Assembly (NCBI RefSeq): GCF_003076275.1
Contig: NZ_CP029064.1
Span: 248,001 to 312,000, forward strand
DNA from: Microbulbifer sp. A4B17
Lineage (GTDB): Bacteria > Pseudomonadota > Gammaproteobacteria > Pseudomonadales > Cellvibrionaceae
Length of the DNA: 64,000 nt
Direction: 5' to 3'
Shown in pieces: positions 62,024 to 64,000 of this stretch. The notes beneath the pieces are model-generated. The model was not told where the DNA came from. It saw nothing but the letters and a program-made list of their open reading frames with translations, and ran no database searches. Every line of letters starts with the position of its first letter. Within the stretch, counting starts at the first letter, position 1. A program made the position numbers and the translations under genes.

Positions 62024-64000
62024 CTAAAGTTGCCCGATTGATGGGGCTGAAGTGGCTAAGTTGTGCGAGCGATCCCCATTGAGCCAGATACCAAGGGCAG
62101 GGCTCCAGTAACCTGAAGGGTGATACCAGAGCCCGGTCTCCACATCCGCGAGCAAATTAGTCCCCCGCCAAGCGCTTGGCCCCTGGTTGTGCGGGTCTGT
62201 ACCCTCCCCACCTTGAGACCACTGAACGGTGCCTTGGGCATCAAAAATCGCCAGTGGCTTGCCGTCGGGATTAGAAAGGTAATACTCGGTACTGTCAGCG
62301 GTCCACTGGCAGAGAATGGCATTGGTTTGGGGCTGATGAATCCAGTGGCTTAAGCCCCGGGATTTTCCATCAATATTATGAACCTCTCCCCAAATACCAA
62401 GGCTGCTCCAGATGGTGACAACCCTGCGTTGACGAGTTGATTTCCGATGGGTGCAAGTCTTGCTCAGTCTTCGACCGAAAGGGTCATAGCGGAAGTAGGT
62501 TTTAAATTCACCACACTCTGCATGACTCATCAGCCCCCAGCCGTCGTACTGGTATTGATAATCCTTGCGGCCGGGTATATTGCGCTCACTGGTAATGTTG
62601 CCGCGCTTATCACTTTCAGTTTGGGGTTGGGAAGAAATTTGTAAGGCCCGCAATGGGTTGGTCAATTGAACGGTGGGCGTTTTGTCGAAGCGCCAGGAAA
62701 GTGCTTGGCCATGTTCCAGTCCCGTCAGGCGCCCAAACAGATATTTGTGATTACTGCGGACCTCCCCTTGAACCTGGATTTTATCCTGCCCTTTGGACTC
62801 AGTACGAAGTACAGACTCACCGTTGGCATCAATACCGTAGAGGGCTCCGCAAGGGGCGAAGGTATAAGATAAATCGAGATTGTCGGAACTGGCACTCTTT
62901 AGCCAGCCGCGACTGTCATACTGGTATTGAAGACTGAAATCTCTGACCTCTGCACTGTCGTGGTGTTCGGCAATCACCCGGTTGCGACTATCGTATTTGA
63001 AGCGCACCGACGATAGGGAATTATCTGCCTGTACCAATCTGTGTTGCTGGTCGTAGTGGAACTCACTGTTTTGGCCACTATTATTGCGGATACCAGTTAA
63101 TACACCATTGTTGTTGTAGTTGAAATACCAGCGGGAGTCATTATCACAATACTCATGCAGGCTGCCGTTGTTATTGTAGTGCCAGCGCCAGACTCGATCT
63201 TGAAGTGCTTTGTGACTGACTAATTGCCCGTAGCAGTCATACTCCCAAAAGTAGTTGCCCGCCGGGGTTTCCAGACAGGTTAACTGACCCCTTTCGTTGT
63301 AGTTGAGTTGCCAATTGTTACCATCGGCGAAATTGATATGGCAGGGCCTGCCAGCGTTGTCGTAATCACAAAGAATACTTTGTCCGCTGTCTCCGTGAAC
63401 GGCATTGGGCAGACCGCGTTCGGAGTAGTCCAGACCGTATTGGTGAATCCCGAGGTGGGCTTCGCGCAATTCACCCGCATTACCGTAGCTCCACTCACGC
63501 CACACTTCTCCATTCATTTTTAGTGAAGTGATTCGTTGCCAGTGATCGTATTCAAAGGCCAGAAGCTTCTCGCCCCTGCGCACCGATTGTAGCTGGCCTT
63601 GCCCATCCCAGCTGAAGTCTACTTTGCCTCCCTCTGGATCCTGGATCTGCTTGAGCTGGCCCCGGTCCGTGTAAAGGAAATTCCAGGCTTGTTTTTCCGG
63701 ATCGATGATGAGTTCTGGCCGACCTTTATCATTGAACTGGTATTGCCACAGTATCTCATCGTTAATAAGTGCTGCTCGCAAGTAACCACGGTCGTCGTAT
63801 ATATAGCGATTGCTAATGCTGTGAGAAGTGGAGCGGACAAGTCGGCCGAATTCATCGTGACGGTAGAAAAGCCTAAGCCCATCTGCCTTGATTTCTTCAC
63901 AGAGATTGCCGTAGGAATCAAATAGCCAACTCAGTGAGCGAGAATCCTGCTGCTCGGAAATCCGCTGGCCGAATTTATTGAAGCGTAGATAAATGGGGCC
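62024..64000 (-). CDS. RHS/YD-repeat protein, C-terminal part (N-terminus beyond window)
   Basis: The minus-strand frame is open from the window edge to a stop at 62024, 658 residues. At least fifteen YD-type repeats are visible (for example YDDRGYL, YTDRGQL, YDNAGRP, YNERGQL, YDPFGRR), rich in Tyr, Trp, Asn and Gly. They build the hollow beta-shell of RHS proteins. The region where other RHS cores end (DxETGLYY...RYYDP...GRF) reads DVETGLWYHPSGYWSPALGIWL, followed by only about 15 residues. So no C-terminal toxin domain is present, and no immunity gene fits in the 84 bases before the next gene. Cell-surface or T6SS-linked roles are possible but unsupported here. Confidence 0.88.
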   Translation of the reverse strand, partial: GPIYLRFNKFGQRISEQQDSRSLSWLFDSYGNLCEEIKADGLRLFYRHDEFGRLVRSTSHSISNRYIYDDRGYLRAALINDEILWQYQFNDKGRPELIIDPEKQAWNFLYTDRGQLKQIQDPEGGKVDFSWDGQGQLQSVRRGEKLLAFEYDHWQRITSLKMNGEVWREWSYGNAGELREAHLGIHQYGLDYSERGLPNAVHGDSGQSILCDYDNAGRPCHINFADGNNWQLNYNERGQLTCLETPAGNYFWEYDCYGQLVSHKALQDRVWRWHYNNNGSLHEYCDNDSRWYFNYNNNGVLTGIRNNSGQNSEFHYDQQHRLVQADNSLSSVRFKYDSRNRVIAEHHDSAEVRDFSLQYQYDSRGWLKSASSDNLDLSYTFAPCGALYGIDANGESVLRTESKGQDKIQVQGEVRSNHKYLFGRLTGLEHGQALSWRFDKTPTVQLTNPLRALQISSQPQTESDKRGNITSERNIPGRKDYQYQYDGWGLMSHAECGEFKTYFRYDPFGRRLSKTCTHRKSTRQRRVVTIWSSLGIWGEVHNIDGKSRGLSHWIHQPQTNAILCQWTADSTEYYLSNPDGKPLAIFDAQGTVQWSQGGEGTDPHNQGPSAWRGTNLLADVETGLWYHPSGYWSPALGIWLNGDRSHNLATSAPSIGQL

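Overview
The window reads as chromosomal DNA of a gammaproteobacterium. The gene neighbourhoods match those of Pseudomonas: gshB-tonB3-algH-ruvX beside pilG, mrcA divergent from pilMNOPQ-aroKB-gltBD, psd-rhdA-rsgA-orn, and nnr-tsaE-amiB-mutL-miaA-hfq-hflX-hflKC-hisZ-purA. Several blocks that lie far apart in P. aeruginosa are joined here, so a marine relative such as a Cellvibrionales member (for example Microbulbifer) fits better. The genus is inference. Almost everything is intact, dense, conserved core genome. I see no tRNA, rRNA, CRISPR array, insertion sequence or prophage.

Layout. 1-2394: AT-richer edge with a cut-off serine hydrolase, a small secreted protein and a small membrane protein. 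2574-11180 (minus): an alpha/beta hydrolase, the haem operon hemC-hemD-hemX-hemY, and gshB-tonB3-algH-ruvX. 11532-22294 (plus): the Pil-Chp chemosensory cluster pilG, pilH, pilI, pilJ, chpA, chpC, ending at a strong two-way terminator. 22358-25018 (minus): PBP1A, divergent from 25167-31828 pilM-N-O-P-Q-aroK-aroB. 32170-38057: glutamate synthase gltB-gltD behind a structured leader. 38218-40820: hemE and a DUF3391/HD-GYP protein that has lost its HD histidine. 40874-43594 (minus): psd, rhdA, rsgA. Then orn (+), queG (-), and a long plus-strand run from nnr to purA (45478-58712), followed by a haemolysin III family protein and an MltB-like lytic transglycosylase. An M14-type deacylase and the C-terminal part of an RHS-repeat protein (both minus) end the window.

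How it works together. The pilMNOPQ alignment complex and secretin, the Chp pathway that controls twitching, and the TonB3 homologue needed for twitching in P. aeruginosa sit within about 21 kb, separated only by PBP1A. Haem synthesis is represented by hemC, hemD, hemE and accessory hemX, hemY. Wall synthesis and remodelling (mrcA, amiB, mltB-like), tRNA modification (miaA, tsaE, queG), RNA decay and ribosome assembly (hfq, orn, rsgA, hflX), and membrane proteolysis control (hflK, hflC) make up the rest.

I found no clearly new multi-gene system. The best leads are: a Chp pathway without the adaptation enzymes PilK and ChpB and with only three canonical Hpt modules in ChpA; U-less hairpins in three Chp spacers; a possible attenuator and structured leader before gltB; an HD-GYP protein with altered metal ligands behind a stem-loop; and an RHS protein without a toxin tip.
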